DNA from: Antedon mediterranea
Taxonomy: Eukaryota > Echinodermata > Crinoidea > Comatulida > Antedonidae
Direction of reading: 5' to 3'
Assembly (NCBI RefSeq): GCF_964355755.1
Contig: NC_092680.1
Location: 4,565,001 to 4,629,000, forward strand
DNA: 64,000 nt
How positions within the stretch are numbered: the stretch's first letter is position 1; each line of letters begins with the position of its first letter. Made by a program: the position numbers and the translations under genes. Below, one piece after another: positions 53,717-64,000 of the stretch. The notes beneath the pieces are model-generated. The model was not told the origin of the DNA. It did no database searches and was given only the letters and a program-made list of their open reading frames with translations.

Positions 53717-53832
53717 TCGCGTGGACGCAACTCTATAGTTCACTATGTCGGTCGGTCGGTCGGTCTGTCGGTCTGTCTGTCGGTCCGGTATCACTATGCG
53801 TTTTAGCACGCGACTTGTGGCTGTTGGCCTTG
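53717..53832 (+). repeat. CGGT-type dispersed element, plus orientation
   Basis: Begins with TAGTCGCGTGGACGCAACTC, the hairpin end, then AGTTCACTATGTCGGTCGGT and CGGT/CTGT units. It ends GCACGCGACTTGTGGC and TTGGCCTTGTT. The hairpin has one arm mutated. Confidence 0.65.
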
Positions 53833-55880
53833 TTTTTTCTCGATCCAATTGTTGGTCAAAGTGGAAAACTATTATGTTACATTAAAATGGAATATTCAAC
53901 AATTTCTTTAAAGAATTATTTTTTCAGGGGGACAATACATCTTTAAGTTATATTGTTTACATATGTATTGTTTAATATTTGTAAGTGTCTCTTACCGCAA
54001 TCTTCTATAGAACGTTTCGAATCAACTGGTAGTCGTAAATAACTATCAACAACCAAACATTAATTAATCGTATGCGCAGTCGGATTGCTGTATTTATATG
54101 CATCAAGGGTTTATTAACAAACATATTTATTATATTGCACTTGTCTTTAAGTTCCTTTTCTTACAGTTAGTACCTAATTACAATTATTAAAATACATTGT
54201 TCCGGAAAACTTTTTTTTTCTCTTTTGTGGGTATTTAAGTGATATTATATTATTATATTATTATATATTGTGTTGAAATCTAAATACGTATATAGAGAAA
54301 ATTTATATTACAGAGCTAAAACGATATAAAGATTGACATCAGTATTAAAAAATGAGATTCGGTATAATAATGATAAAAATGATATATTGCATTATAAGAT
54401 TGTGGTTTGTTTAAATACTTTGATAAAATTGTATAGTTTTTTTTTATAAATAAAAACATTTTGAACATAGTTATTGTTTTCAAGATTTACATGAATCATA
54501 TGATAAAATAACAACAAAGCTAAACCCAAACCGAAGAAGGCCTACGGGGATACGCCCTCGTCGCTAGACAGATCTATTTTTATAGTTTTAGTTGAAGTCC
54601 TGGCTGAAGATAAAGTTACGGAAATATATACCTATAAATAATACAGTAATTGCGTTTTTAATAGGCTGCGCTTTTGACTTGCAGATACTTTACGTTACTC
54701 CGCCGCATTTCAATGTTATTAGCGAGCTAGTTTTGGGACGGCAGACGATGACGCGATATCGTTCGATCAAGATCGATGTTTTGTATAAAACTACTTTCAC
54801 ATTAGTCGAAAACTCGTGCGCTTTTTTAATAGAAAATAGAGTAGGTCTATTCACAGTTGTATTACTAACATATTCCCAAGTTATGTTATGTAGGCCTAGG
54901 CCTGTACTCTCTTGTAAGGCTTCGATATATGTATCAGTATAAGGAAGTACATCTACTGTATCTGATTGATGGATTGTGAGTTAACCAAGGTAAGACTAGC
55001 AATAGTTACAAACGTATTTTTATTCTTTTCTTGTTTTGAAGAGCTAAAAACTATTTGTGGTTTAAGGGTCACTGTACCAGAAAATACGAATCTTCTGATT
55101 GCATTGTTTACTGCTCCTCGTTATCAATACAAAAGATAAGCATAACCTTAAATTGATCGTATATGGTACACTAATGCCAGGTAAATTTCCCTTTTCTTTC
55201 CTTATTCCCTTTTGTATTATGTTATTGTATTGTCTTCTTTAAGATCGGAAATAAATGAGAAAGTAACACAGTTAATAAACCATACTTCCTATTGTGTATG
55301 TTGTTAGGCAATAGGTACCGATAGTACAGTTGGGTTGTTGGTTTCCTGAATCTCGGATGCATCACAAGCAATCTTAGCTTATGTGCCTTCAATTCAAACC
55401 AAGGAACCGTTAAGTGAGTCAAATATAATGTAACCAGATACGGTTAACCCGGGAAGTGGGTTAAATTACAAGTAATGCTGCGAAATGATTTTTAGATGCA
55501 ATATGTCTTATTGAGAGACACTTCTAATTTTGGAAAATTAAAGTTCAGGTTCTGTCGAGGAAACGTAAAATAAATTGGAATCAAATTAACGTACTACTGC
55601 AGTGCGCGAAACCGTTTTAAACCACCGTGTTCTGCAGCTGCGCCTCGACGCGCCATTCACATATCCTTACGAGCTTAATTTTAAGTGCCGATGTTGTTCT
55701 TACCCTTACAATAAGAGTGTTACTTTCAAGAAATGTTTTATTTAATAATTTCACAATCTTTAATTGATAATCACGGTTGAAGAATTAAATGTCCTATTTT
55801 ATACAATTATCTTATATAGGAACAAATCTGATCCGCGATAAACAGGAATATATGGGGAAAAGTCAAAATCAGAAAACAAG
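53833..55880. other. Upstream region of array gene 8
   Basis: The last ~850 bp are the source or sister of a duplicated flank found again at 62800-63845 (shared words TTTAAGGGTCACTGTACC, then TCGGATGC, then AACAGGA before the ATG). A 116-codon frame at 54592-54942 has no recognisable domain and is not called a gene. Confidence 0.45.
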
Positions 55881-58865
55881 ATGGAACGGAAAGGATTGAA
55901 TTACTTGAGAGAATGTTCTGAATCTTATAAGCGAAGTTTTAACTTGCGAGTTTTAGCAGATGATTCCGAGATTAAAGAAACTTACAAAACAGCCCAAGAA
56001 AGAGGAAAAGTACCTTTTAACAGAACGAAGGTACTTATTTTGGGTGATCATGGTGCTGGAAAAACGTCAACCTGCAGGCGTTTGCAGAGTAAAGATTTTC
56101 GTCCAGAAGAGCCTAGTACAATCGGAATAGAAACAAACACTGTTGAGGCGAAAGTCAGTGATGTTAATAGTAAATGGCGTGAGGTGACAAACACTCCATT
56201 AGAAGACTATGAAAGTTCTGCAGCGTGGTGGACAGTATCTCGGGTGCTCAAACAGGATAAAACTAAGGATAAGTTAAAGGCAAATAATACGTCTGGAAAT
56301 AATACATATGCTTCGATCGGAAAAGTATTACAGGACACATACTACCTAATGTTTCATATTATGCCTATGACAGTAATGTTCTGTTTTGGTGGACTTACAT
56401 TTGGATTCGGGCCAGTTGCATGGTTTTATATAATTTGTCTTTCGGTATTTTGTGATTTTCACAGTGCTTATCGATTTGGCTGTGGTTATACTATATGTAT
56501 GGTACTCATAGATAGCGCTACACATTTTGGCCAGCAACATGTCATACAATTTAATTTACAGATGTACGTAATGACTATAACAATTGTCTGCATGTATGGA
56601 CTGGGGTCGTTCCTTGTTGGTGTGCTTATGACTACAGGTGGAAGGACTGGCATCTGTATAGCTTTGTGTTGCATGATACATCCAAGCCATACCACAATTT
56701 CTCTCGAAGTCTTACTAGAACACTTATCTAATATGTTTTACAGTATGAAATATTTAGAGTTCTCAATTTATGGAGTTACTATATTGACCATTTTTAAAAT
56801 CATTAACACTAGTCTAAGAAATGTGATAATTGTATTGGTACTTAATATCATGCTTATAACAGCAGCGATATATTTCGGAAGACACAATTTTGTTGACATT
56901 TGTACATTATTTTGTTTCATTTTTACCGTGTGTTTCTTGATTTGTGGGCTTATAATAGGAAGAAAATTAGTGGCGTATGGGTATGTCCCTCAATACTACC
57001 TTTTTAAACGGTTTATTGGGTTTATTGCTGGAATATATATTGGCAAAATGTGTGGTTGGGAAATTGGCAATTTTAACCATCTAAGTATATCAGAGAAAGA
57101 TCATAGCCTCTCTATGTCAAGTTTGTTGACATTTATTGCCCCAATTTGGGGGTTTATAATCTACGAATGGTTTTCTTACATGAAAGTAAAATCGACGTCA
57201 TCGATACCAATTGTGCATATCAGAAAATCAATGGAAGCAGATTTACGAAACGAATGTTATATTGACGCCAGACTAAGTTTATGGGATTTTGCAGGACAAG
57301 AAATGTACTATAATACACACCATCTATTTATGCCAAAGCAAGGCGTATACTTGGTTGTTTTCAACGCTGTAGAAGCGATTTCTAATCCTAATAAACACAT
57401 TAAACGGCTACAATTCTGGTTACAATCTATTGCTATGCATGTTGATATTGAGAATGTTGTAGTGTTTCTTGTAGGAACACAAAGAGGAAGTGTACGTGAT
57501 GAAAATGCGTTTTCTACTTTTGATAAATTTGTAAATGCACATCTTTACAAAAGGTTTTCAAGATTGCTTGCTTTTCATCCAAGTGGACGAATTTGCTTTT
57601 TTATTGAAAACGCATTCCATGTTGATAAGGAGCTTAACATCTTACGAGAAAGGATATATAATGAAGTAACGAAATTGAAATATTTTTGCGAAATGTTTTC
57701 TGTAAAATACCTATTATTTAAAAACACTTTAAATGGATTTCGACATAGACAATGTATTATTGCGAGTGTAAAAGATATTGAAAATCAATTAAAGTTAACA
57801 AGCAAAATCTTTGTGAAATATGAAGTGCGTCAACTTTTGAATTTCTTTGATAAATCTGGAGATATCATATACAATGAACTTGATGAACTACTTCAGAATT
57901 ATGTTGTTTGTGATCCTCAGGTATTAATAGACATTCTAAAATTATTAGTGAATGTACCTGAACCACACAGAAGAAACAGAGCCGTGTCTGATCTTTGGCA
58001 GAGATTACAAGAAACTGGGATTGTAGATAGTAGACTGATGGAACACATTTGCCGAAATAAAGGAATTTGGAGAGTTTATCCTTACGTTATTCGGTACTTG
58101 GTGGGAACAGAGTTGATGTTCCCACTTACAATAACTAATCAAGTTGATCAAGTTGGAACATTTTGTCTTCCTTCCAAATTGCCCAAAATGAATTTGCAAC
58201 AAGGTGAATTTGATTCTAATCATACTTCTAATATATTTTACTTCGATTTTGGTGAAGTTTTACTAGAATTTATATTTCTTCGACTTATTGCAAAATGCTG
58301 CCAAGTGTTTGATTGGCTTGAGGTCTATTATAACTTTGCACATTTCAGAGCAAGTGAAACATGTTTGTTTCAAATAAACACTGAAACAGTTTCTTCGGGC
58401 AGTATTTTTCTATACGATAGAAATCTCATCAAACTTTCAGTTTTAAAGGAAATCCCGAGTCAGTCAGTTAATATCTTACAGAAAATGCATACTTTCATTG
58501 AAGAAATAATCCTACAAACGTTTAATCCGGAATACTTCCATGATCAGTATCTTTTTGGTCCAGTATGTGAAAGATGTAGTTCTTTGGATGGAACAATGTG
58601 TTTGGTGAATCTTGTTGCAATAAGTAACAATGCATCGAATGAATACAGAGTAGATAAATATCACAAAGTATATCACAAACCAGAGGTAATTATATGGTTA
58701 TTTTACCTAAATGTGCTTTAATTAATTATCTTTGTTAGTAGTTAGTAGTAACGCCATAGTTAATTGATTTAGTTTTTGTTTTTAATATTATTTATACCAA
58801 TTTGCTTTTTAAATTCTTTTATTTTGCAGTTCAGTTTTACCTGCTGTAGACCAACCTTTACCTAG
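55881..58865 (+). CDS. Array gene 8: membrane-interrupted ROCO-like GTPase, shortest intact copy
   Basis: Exon 1 is 55881-58685 and exon 2 is 58830-58865 (144-bp intron), giving 946 residues ending FSFTCCRPTFT. It begins MERKGLNYLRECSESYKRSF. P-loop, STIGIET and DFAGQE are intact. The G4 place reads VGTQRGS, unlike VGTRR elsewhere, and the switch segment reads SNPNKHIKRL. The loop between the middle hydrophobic segments is shortened (INTSLRNVIIVLVLN lacks the SLSRRK words), which accounts for most of the missing length. CLPSKLPKM replaces CLPCKLPK, removing one conserved cysteine of the COR-like part. Its 3' portion and flank donated, or share origin with, the 3' part of gene 7. Confidence 0.88.
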
Positions 58866-60014
58866 ACAACTGTTTGATAAATTGATCAAACAAACGGGTT
58901 ATGTAGTGTTGCATTAAATACAGGAGAACCCTGGGGGACACTACCGAAATTTTCCCTTTCATAAAGGTTTTTGCGGAGAAAAAACTAATTTCAAAATGTG
59001 TACACTAAATTAATTGTTCTGGACAAGAAATGTTAAATAATGATTAAAACTGTATCTGTCAACGTTTCACCAATGAAAACTATCATTTCAGAGAAAGTAT
59101 CAAATTATTATGAGATCCGTTTTTGTATTAGTAATGCTATAAATTTGGTGTTTTGTTGTTTTGTGAGCTCTAGCTTGGTTTCGAATTTCTTTGGATTTTT
59201 TCTTTTAATTTGAAAGTGAGATATTTAGAGAGTTAAGTTAATTTAGGAAATAGGTAAGCTATCTTTGCGATTCCCACCGTCATAAATGCATAGTCAACTG
59301 TCATGATACATACATTAAATCACAGTAATCGCTATTTATTATAAGGGATGCCTCTTGCCACCGTAGGTATTTTGTCACCCGTGGCCTGTCACCGCCTTCT
59401 GTTACATCAAAAATGCACAAATCATCGGGGTTTCAAGTTCAAGAACATAACAAGGCCATATACATGGCTGCAGTCGCGTGCGCACATTTGAGTTAGTGTT
59501 TACCGACCGGTCAACATAGTGAGCTAAAGCTAAAAATGCTCGAATTAGCCTCAAAGAATTACGACTTCTTGCTATATACTGTACTTAGAACAGTTTTTAA
59601 GAAAGGAAAGTCTAGAAATAGTGTTCAATGTATGTAATATGTTACTAATAAAGAAAGAAATATCGTTAATCGATAGCGCGAACATTTGATTTGTAGCGCT
59701 TAACATTTTTTCATTTTTCATTTATATATTCGAAATCAAAAATGTCCTTGGATCTCAAAAGCAACAGACTTACCATAACAAGATATTTTCTGGGCCCCGT
59801 TAGAGTTGAAACTCCCTTCCCCGAGTTGTCGTAACGCGAAAAAATGAAAGAAACAAAATAACTTCTTTTATCGGATCTCAGACGATACCAATTGAAACTT
59901 TAAAAAGTCTCCTATCAATTCTAAGTAGCCCTAAATAAAAAATACTAAACTTGCCGACAGAGAGCCCACAATGTTACAAAATAAGCATAGTACATTTTAG
60001 TGGGGCATGCGCCG
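58866..60014. other. Intergenic after gene 8
   Basis: The first ~130 bp match the gene 7 flank (52292-52410) closely (AATACAGGAGAACCC, GACACTACCG). A minus-orientation CGGT-type element lies at 59452-59525. No gene was seen. Confidence 0.45.
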
Positions 60015-60170
60015 TTAAGTCGAATTTCCACTAGGTGAATTTGTTCGCGCGAATCGAAAGCGTCAGCTTATACGCATATTCATGTTTCCATCTTCCAAAT
60101 CCACACATGCTTATAAGCTGACGCTTTTGATTCGCGCGAAAAAATTCGTCTAATGGACAATAGGGTTTAA
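60015..60170. mobile_element. Small foldback MITE
   Basis: TTCGCGCGAATCGAAAGCGT plus CAGCTTATA on the left is inverted on the right as TATAAGCTGACGCTTTTGAT plus TCGCGCGAA, with looser outer ends (TCCACTAGGTGAATT against AATTCGTCTAATGGA). About 156 bp, without coding capacity. Confidence 0.65.
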
Positions 60171-60330
60171 GCTGTACGACGTACTTCGACAACATGCGTC
60201 ATAGCTATACGCGCGATGTGTCATCATTCACATCATATGCTTCTTTTGAAAATGGCAGAAGCAAACGTTAGTACATGGAGGAAAAGATATAGATTGCGGG
60301 AAAGTTGATGAAATAACAAACAAAAAATCG

Positions 60331-62330
60331 CGGCCGGGTAGATTTTTTTTTTTGTACATAAGGCCCTGTTCAGACCCATGGCGTTAGACCGTTTTAGCGT
60401 ACAACGTTACTAGCAAGGTCACGTTACAAACCGCAGAGAAAAAAACGAGGTGTTCAGACCCATAGCGTACGATTATCGTTACAACGGAAGTACGTCATTC
60501 AGGTTGTTTCTAGTTGCATATTCATGTGCTCTTACCCACGTGTTTTCATCATTATTTCCACTGTGTATAGGCCTAGATCTCAGCCCTACAATTATGACAA
60601 AATTTGCCGTAAATAAAACAACATACCTCAGCATTTATTTAAGAAAAATATAGTAAAGCCAAATTTCTGTTTCTATTGTTTTTATTTTGTATTAAAAAAC
60701 ATTTTCCCCAGGTTCTTGTGTTACGAAAATAAAGCAGGCCTCCTAATGATGAAGAAATTGATTGTGATTAGTCTATCCAGTCCAGTCAAAGATATATATT
60801 CTTTGTTCCAGTAGGTTTTAAATAACCCTTAACTTGCTAAATAAAAGGGACACAGCTCCCCTTGTTTGTTTACTGATTTTTTTTAGGAGTTAGGGGGTTT
60901 TCAGCATTAAACTTGTCCAGTCTAGTCTGCCTTGTATATGAATGAGTGACTTGATGTCTCACGCTAGTTTTTAGCTTGAATGAAATGCGTGAATGACTCT
61001 AGGCCTAGCTAGGCCTAAAAGCGGATGGGATCGTAGTCCCTATGTTTAAATACAAGGTGCATGTATTTATGTCATTTGTTAGAAAATATAATGGTAATCA
61101 GTTGATAGTAGTTTGTAGCCTTTGTAACAGTTGTATTTGTAGTGTAGTTAGGCCTTATTTATTCTGGCCTTTTTGTTATTGAAATCCATCTCACACATTG
61201 ACGATACAAGATGTCAGCCTAGGTCAAACCTTGTATCGCGTCATAACAGGAAACGTTCTGATTGGATACAACGTTGACTTACAGTAGCGTCGTACGCTAA
61301 AACGGTACTATCAACCGTTTTCCACTACAACGCTACAACCGTTGTACGACGCGTTGTACGCTAATCCCCAACTGTTCAGACACACATTCTTTTAGCGTCG
61401 TACGCTAAAACGGTCTAACGCCATGGGTCTGAACAGGGCCTAAGTTGGGGACCCCTCATGAAACGTCACAAAATAAACATGAATAATTCATCAGTTAAAT
61501 TTGTTATTCCGTGTGCACCCAAGCGCATAGCAACAAGAAGTGATTACACAACTGCGATACGATACTTTCTACAGTAGGCCTAGGATTCTAAGTCAATTCA
61601 CGTGATTGCCTTCGCGCACTCTTCTTCACACACACACATCACTATGCAAAATGTGTCGAGTCGAGGCTGATCGACAGCTAGGCAAGGCATTACACTAAGT
61701 AGTAATTCATTGGACATAGCCCAAAGAAAGCTTAGACCCACAAGAATAAAGAATGTGTATAATTTGTGTACTGTATTTTTTTAATTCTGCTATTTTATTA
61801 TCAAACAATATGCATGTACTGTACTCAAAGGAACTTTAAAAACTTCGCGTATATGAACACATGAGATGGGAAGATTAGACCCACGAGAATAAAAAATGTA
61901 TTTTTGTGCAATGTTTATTGTTTAATTTTGCTGACTGATTACTCGGATTGTGTCATACCTAACACACACACGTCACACGCACACCCACACAGCTACTACT
62001 AGAATAGACATGGGTTTAGAGACTAATAATTAGGCCTAATAGTATTAATAGAAATTATAATTTTAACACGTAATTCTTTAGTAATAAATTATATTAAAAA
62101 CACCATAAACTAAAGGCTGATTATTTCGACAATCCACACAAAACGCAGCTATTCGTCTATGAAATCGCACGCCGCAACAACAGCGGAGATAGGCCTAGAA
62201 TCGTACCGCAATACGCTTAGGTGCACACACGGAACAAGAAAATTTAACTGATGAATTATTCATGTTTATTTTGTGAAGTTTCATGAGGGGGTGCCCAACT
62301 TATGTACGAAAAAAAAAATCGCACCCCGGC
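60331..62330. mobile_element. Long-armed foldback element, interrupted by a MITE
   Basis: Left arm pieces (GATTTTTTTTTTTGTACATA, then TTGGGGACCCCTCATGAAAC and AATAAACATGAATAATTCAT up to about 61560) are inverted at 62200-62330. Arms exceed 100 bp. The left arm is split by the Harbinger-like MITE at 60362-61440. No transposase frame is visible. Confidence 0.65.
60362..61440. mobile_element. Harbinger-like non-autonomous element with TAA target duplication
   Basis: 1,079 bp with inverted ends beginning GGCCCTGTTCAGACCCATGG, perfect for about 41 bp. TAA flanks both sides (60359-60361 and 61441-61443). The other arm of the host foldback preserves the empty site as GTACATAAGTTGGG, so TAA is a duplicated target. 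A 3-bp TAA duplication and GG-starting ends fit the PIF/Harbinger group. Sub-terminal copies of TGTTCAGACCCATAGCGTAC occur inside. No long frame is present. Confidence 0.8.
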
Positions 62331-62799
62331 GTGTCTCCGGAGATCACTCCGGAGTTTTGGTGTGAAAGGGGTTTCCAAGTTATATACAGTATGCCTATTC
62401 TCTTGTTGGCCTTTGATAAGAAAGTACACCATTCTTTACCATGGGTTGTGAGTTGACTAACATAAAGATCCATACGATTTAGATATATGCATTTTGCCTA
62501 CATATAACAAAGAAATTAGACAGGTTTTCATCCTATAGGATAACCATTTATGCTGCCCTTGATATAAACAATATTTCACATGTCCAATCAAATGACGTCA
62601 TGATTGGTAAGTAAGAGTAATAATGTCGATGATGACGATAAGATAATCACGATACAAAGATTTCTTATTCTTATTGATCATGACGTGATTTGATTGGATT
62701 TAAAAACATTGTTTTATCATAATTTATTTAGATGTTTTATGTAAGTGTACCTTTTTAATCGTCGATCGTTAGTGAGCCTTTAGACTATCAATAGTTACG
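62331..62799. other. Intergenic, nothing recognised
   Basis: Short stretch between the foldback element and the duplicated gene 8-type flank. A GTCTCCGGAGATCACTCCGG palindromic run sits near its left edge. No gene was seen. Confidence 0.35.
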
Positions 62800-62932
62800 A
62801 AGTACAGGTATTCTTTCCTAGGACGTATTCATGAGCAAAACATTTATGTTTTAAGGGTCACTGTACCCGGAAATAAGAATCTTTTATACAGATTGAGGTA
62901 CAATGATGTAATAGTAATGTCAATCATAATGT

Positions 62933-63005
62933 GAATTTTCCGAGCACTTGCTTTATAACGAGCAGTAAATTACTGCTCGTTATAAAGCAAGTGCTCGGAA
63001 AATTC
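62933..63005. repeat. Perfect 73-nt palindrome
   Basis: Two 36-base arms (left arm starting GAATTTTCCGAGCACTTGCT) are exact complements around a single A. The corresponding place upstream of gene 8 (about 55175) lacks it, so it arose after duplication. Confidence 0.9.
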
Positions 63006-63293
63006 CCCCATTTCTTTTTATATTCCTTTATTTATTTTATGTTTCGTATTGTTCAGCTCTTTTAAGTGAAATAACTATTTACTGAGTTAGACAAAGTAAA
63101 AACTTTCGATTCATGTTAACAAAGGATGCATCGTACCATGTACATTATTGACAATGTAATCATTTTAGTACTTCATTGGTTGTTGGGTTTACTGTACCTC
63201 GGATGCGTCACCAGCAATCTCACTTGATTTGTAGTGTCTTCAAATAATTTCAATATAAGTTAAGGTGAGTTCACTTATAATTTAATCAGATAA

Positions 63294-63560
63294 GTGATGG
63301 AGTGGAGTTGTAGATTGGTGGTTATGATGCTTAGCTACCAATTTAAGGGTCCTGGGTTCAAGTTCTGTCATATGTCAGGATTTTTTCTCATGACAATTTA
63401 CAACTCCACTCCCAAAGACTTAATAATAAGTCTTTGTTTATATAGAGCATCTTGTGTATATGTTTCTCTTGTAAATGAGATTGCCACTTTTGAGAAGGAT
63501 AGTGAATGAATTCACTTGTGGTTATCCTTGGCAATTTGCCTAAAATGAGAATAAATCAAA
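63294..63560 (+). repeat. tRNA-derived SINE
   Basis: ATGGAGTGGAGTTGTAGATT, an A-box-like TAGATTGGTGG, then AAGGGTCCTGGGTTCAAGTT as B box. A unique body and a tail GAGAATAAATCAAATAAA follow. Same family as the fragment at 1-76. Confidence 0.6.
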
Positions 63561-63845
63561 TAAAAGTAAAGGAATATTTTACTACAATGTGAATAGAAAC
63601 AGGCAATAGAGTGGTGCTTTGATCATTTCTTTTGGTGTTTATTTTCTATTATTGGTCTTACGTATAAAAAAAATACTTAATGTTACTTTTATAAGCAATC
63701 TTTGATTTGTCAATTGTTACAAAACATTAAGTGAAATATTTCACGATTATAAAGACTTTTTGTTTTAGACAATAATCTTATAATTTCATAGATGTATATC
63801 TGATCTGCGATAAACAGGATTATGAGGTAAAGATAAGAAAACAAG

Positions 63846-63878
63846 ATCGAACGAAAAGCACTGAATTACTTGAGATGA
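63846..63878 (+). pseudogene. Decayed 5' stub of an array gene
   Basis: Aligned with the first codons of gene 8, the start is ATC instead of ATG, followed by codons for E-R-K-A-L-N-Y-L-R and then TGA. Gene 8 has E-R-K-G-L-N-Y-L-R. The similarity stops after about ten codons. It is a dead remnant that travelled with the duplicated flank. Confidence 0.8.
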
Positions 63879-63931
63879 AAAACTGTTTATATTAATATTT
63901 CTATTATTTGGTAAATTGAATTACCATTATA

Positions 63932-63987
63932 TTATATAGCATAAGAATTGATGCTACACAAGCAAGTTAGAAACAGTCCGACTAAAG
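63932..63987 (+). promoter_or_regulatory. Conserved proximal promoter of array gene 9
   Basis: TTATATAGCATAAGAATTGA, then TGCTACACAAGCAAGTTAG, as in genes 2 and 7. The upstream CTATTATTTGGTAA also matches gene 2. Confidence 0.55.
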
Positions 63988-64000
63988 ATGGAACAAGAAG
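63988..64000 (+). CDS. Array gene 9: start only, continues past the window
   Basis: ATG followed by codons for E-Q-E, at the same distance from the conserved TATA block as genes 2 and 7 (both MEQ starts). Only 13 bases are in the window, so intactness cannot be judged. Confidence 0.6.

Larger units (their letters stand above)
62800..63845. repeat. Decayed duplicate of the gene 8 upstream flank
   Basis: Shares, in order, TTTAAGGGTCACTGTACC, a TCGGATGCGTCACCAGCAAT-like segment, and CTGCGATAAACAGGA just before the stub at 63846. It has since received a SINE (63294) and a palindrome (62933), neither present upstream of gene 8. Confidence 0.7.

Noticed and set aside
54592-54942. A 116-codon plus-strand frame upstream of gene 8
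   Set aside because: No domain, no clear start context and no counterpart in the duplicated flank at 62800-63845.

Overview
The window reads as AT-rich nuclear DNA of an invertebrate animal. It has spliced genes with GT/AG introns, tRNA-derived SINEs, MITEs, satellite DNA and a four-exon copper transporter. The frequent GTAGGCCTA word and the deuterostome-like copper transporter suggest an echinoderm or related marine invertebrate. That placement is an inference, not something the sequence proves.

Layout. 1-4.8 kb: intergenic DNA with two SINE fragments and an 89-bp satellite array (about 2.65-4.47 kb). 4.8-7.05 kb: a minus-strand SLC31A1/CTR1-type copper transporter whose four coding exons join in phase. 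9.1-64 kb: a head-to-tail, plus-strand array of one unusual gene family. It has seven intact members (starts at 9131, 15214, 20213, 29346, 35640, 42352 and 55881), one frameshifted pseudogene (49299), one orphan 3' half (about 52411), one decayed 5' stub (63846) and the first codons of a further member at the right edge (63988). Each member is one very long coding exon of about 2.8 kb, one phase-0 intron (125-632 bp) and a tiny terminal exon beginning with codons for F-S/C-F/L.

The array genes are the main discovery. Each encodes about 946-964 residues: a ROCO-type lead-in, a Roc GTPase P-loop (GDHGAGKTS) and a G2-like STIGIET segment. A polytopic membrane region of about 290 residues follows, and only then come G3 (LWDFAGQ), a non-canonical G4 (VGTRR) and a COR-like region. 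The Roc GTPase domain is therefore split by a membrane module, and a single uninterrupted exon carries the whole arrangement. I know of no described ROCO protein built this way, but I could not search databases.

The array shows recent and continuing turnover. Two neighbours (29346 and 35640) are near twins together with their flanks. A roughly 2.5-3.4 kb flank block is present three times. The G3-to-G4 part is almost invariant at nucleotide level while the membrane part varies. One locus looks like a recombination chimera. The spaces between genes hold MITEs (Harbinger-like, piggyBac-like and others), a dispersed CGGT-repeat element, a non-LTR retrotransposon fragment present twice, duplicated tRNA-like genes and several perfect palindromes.
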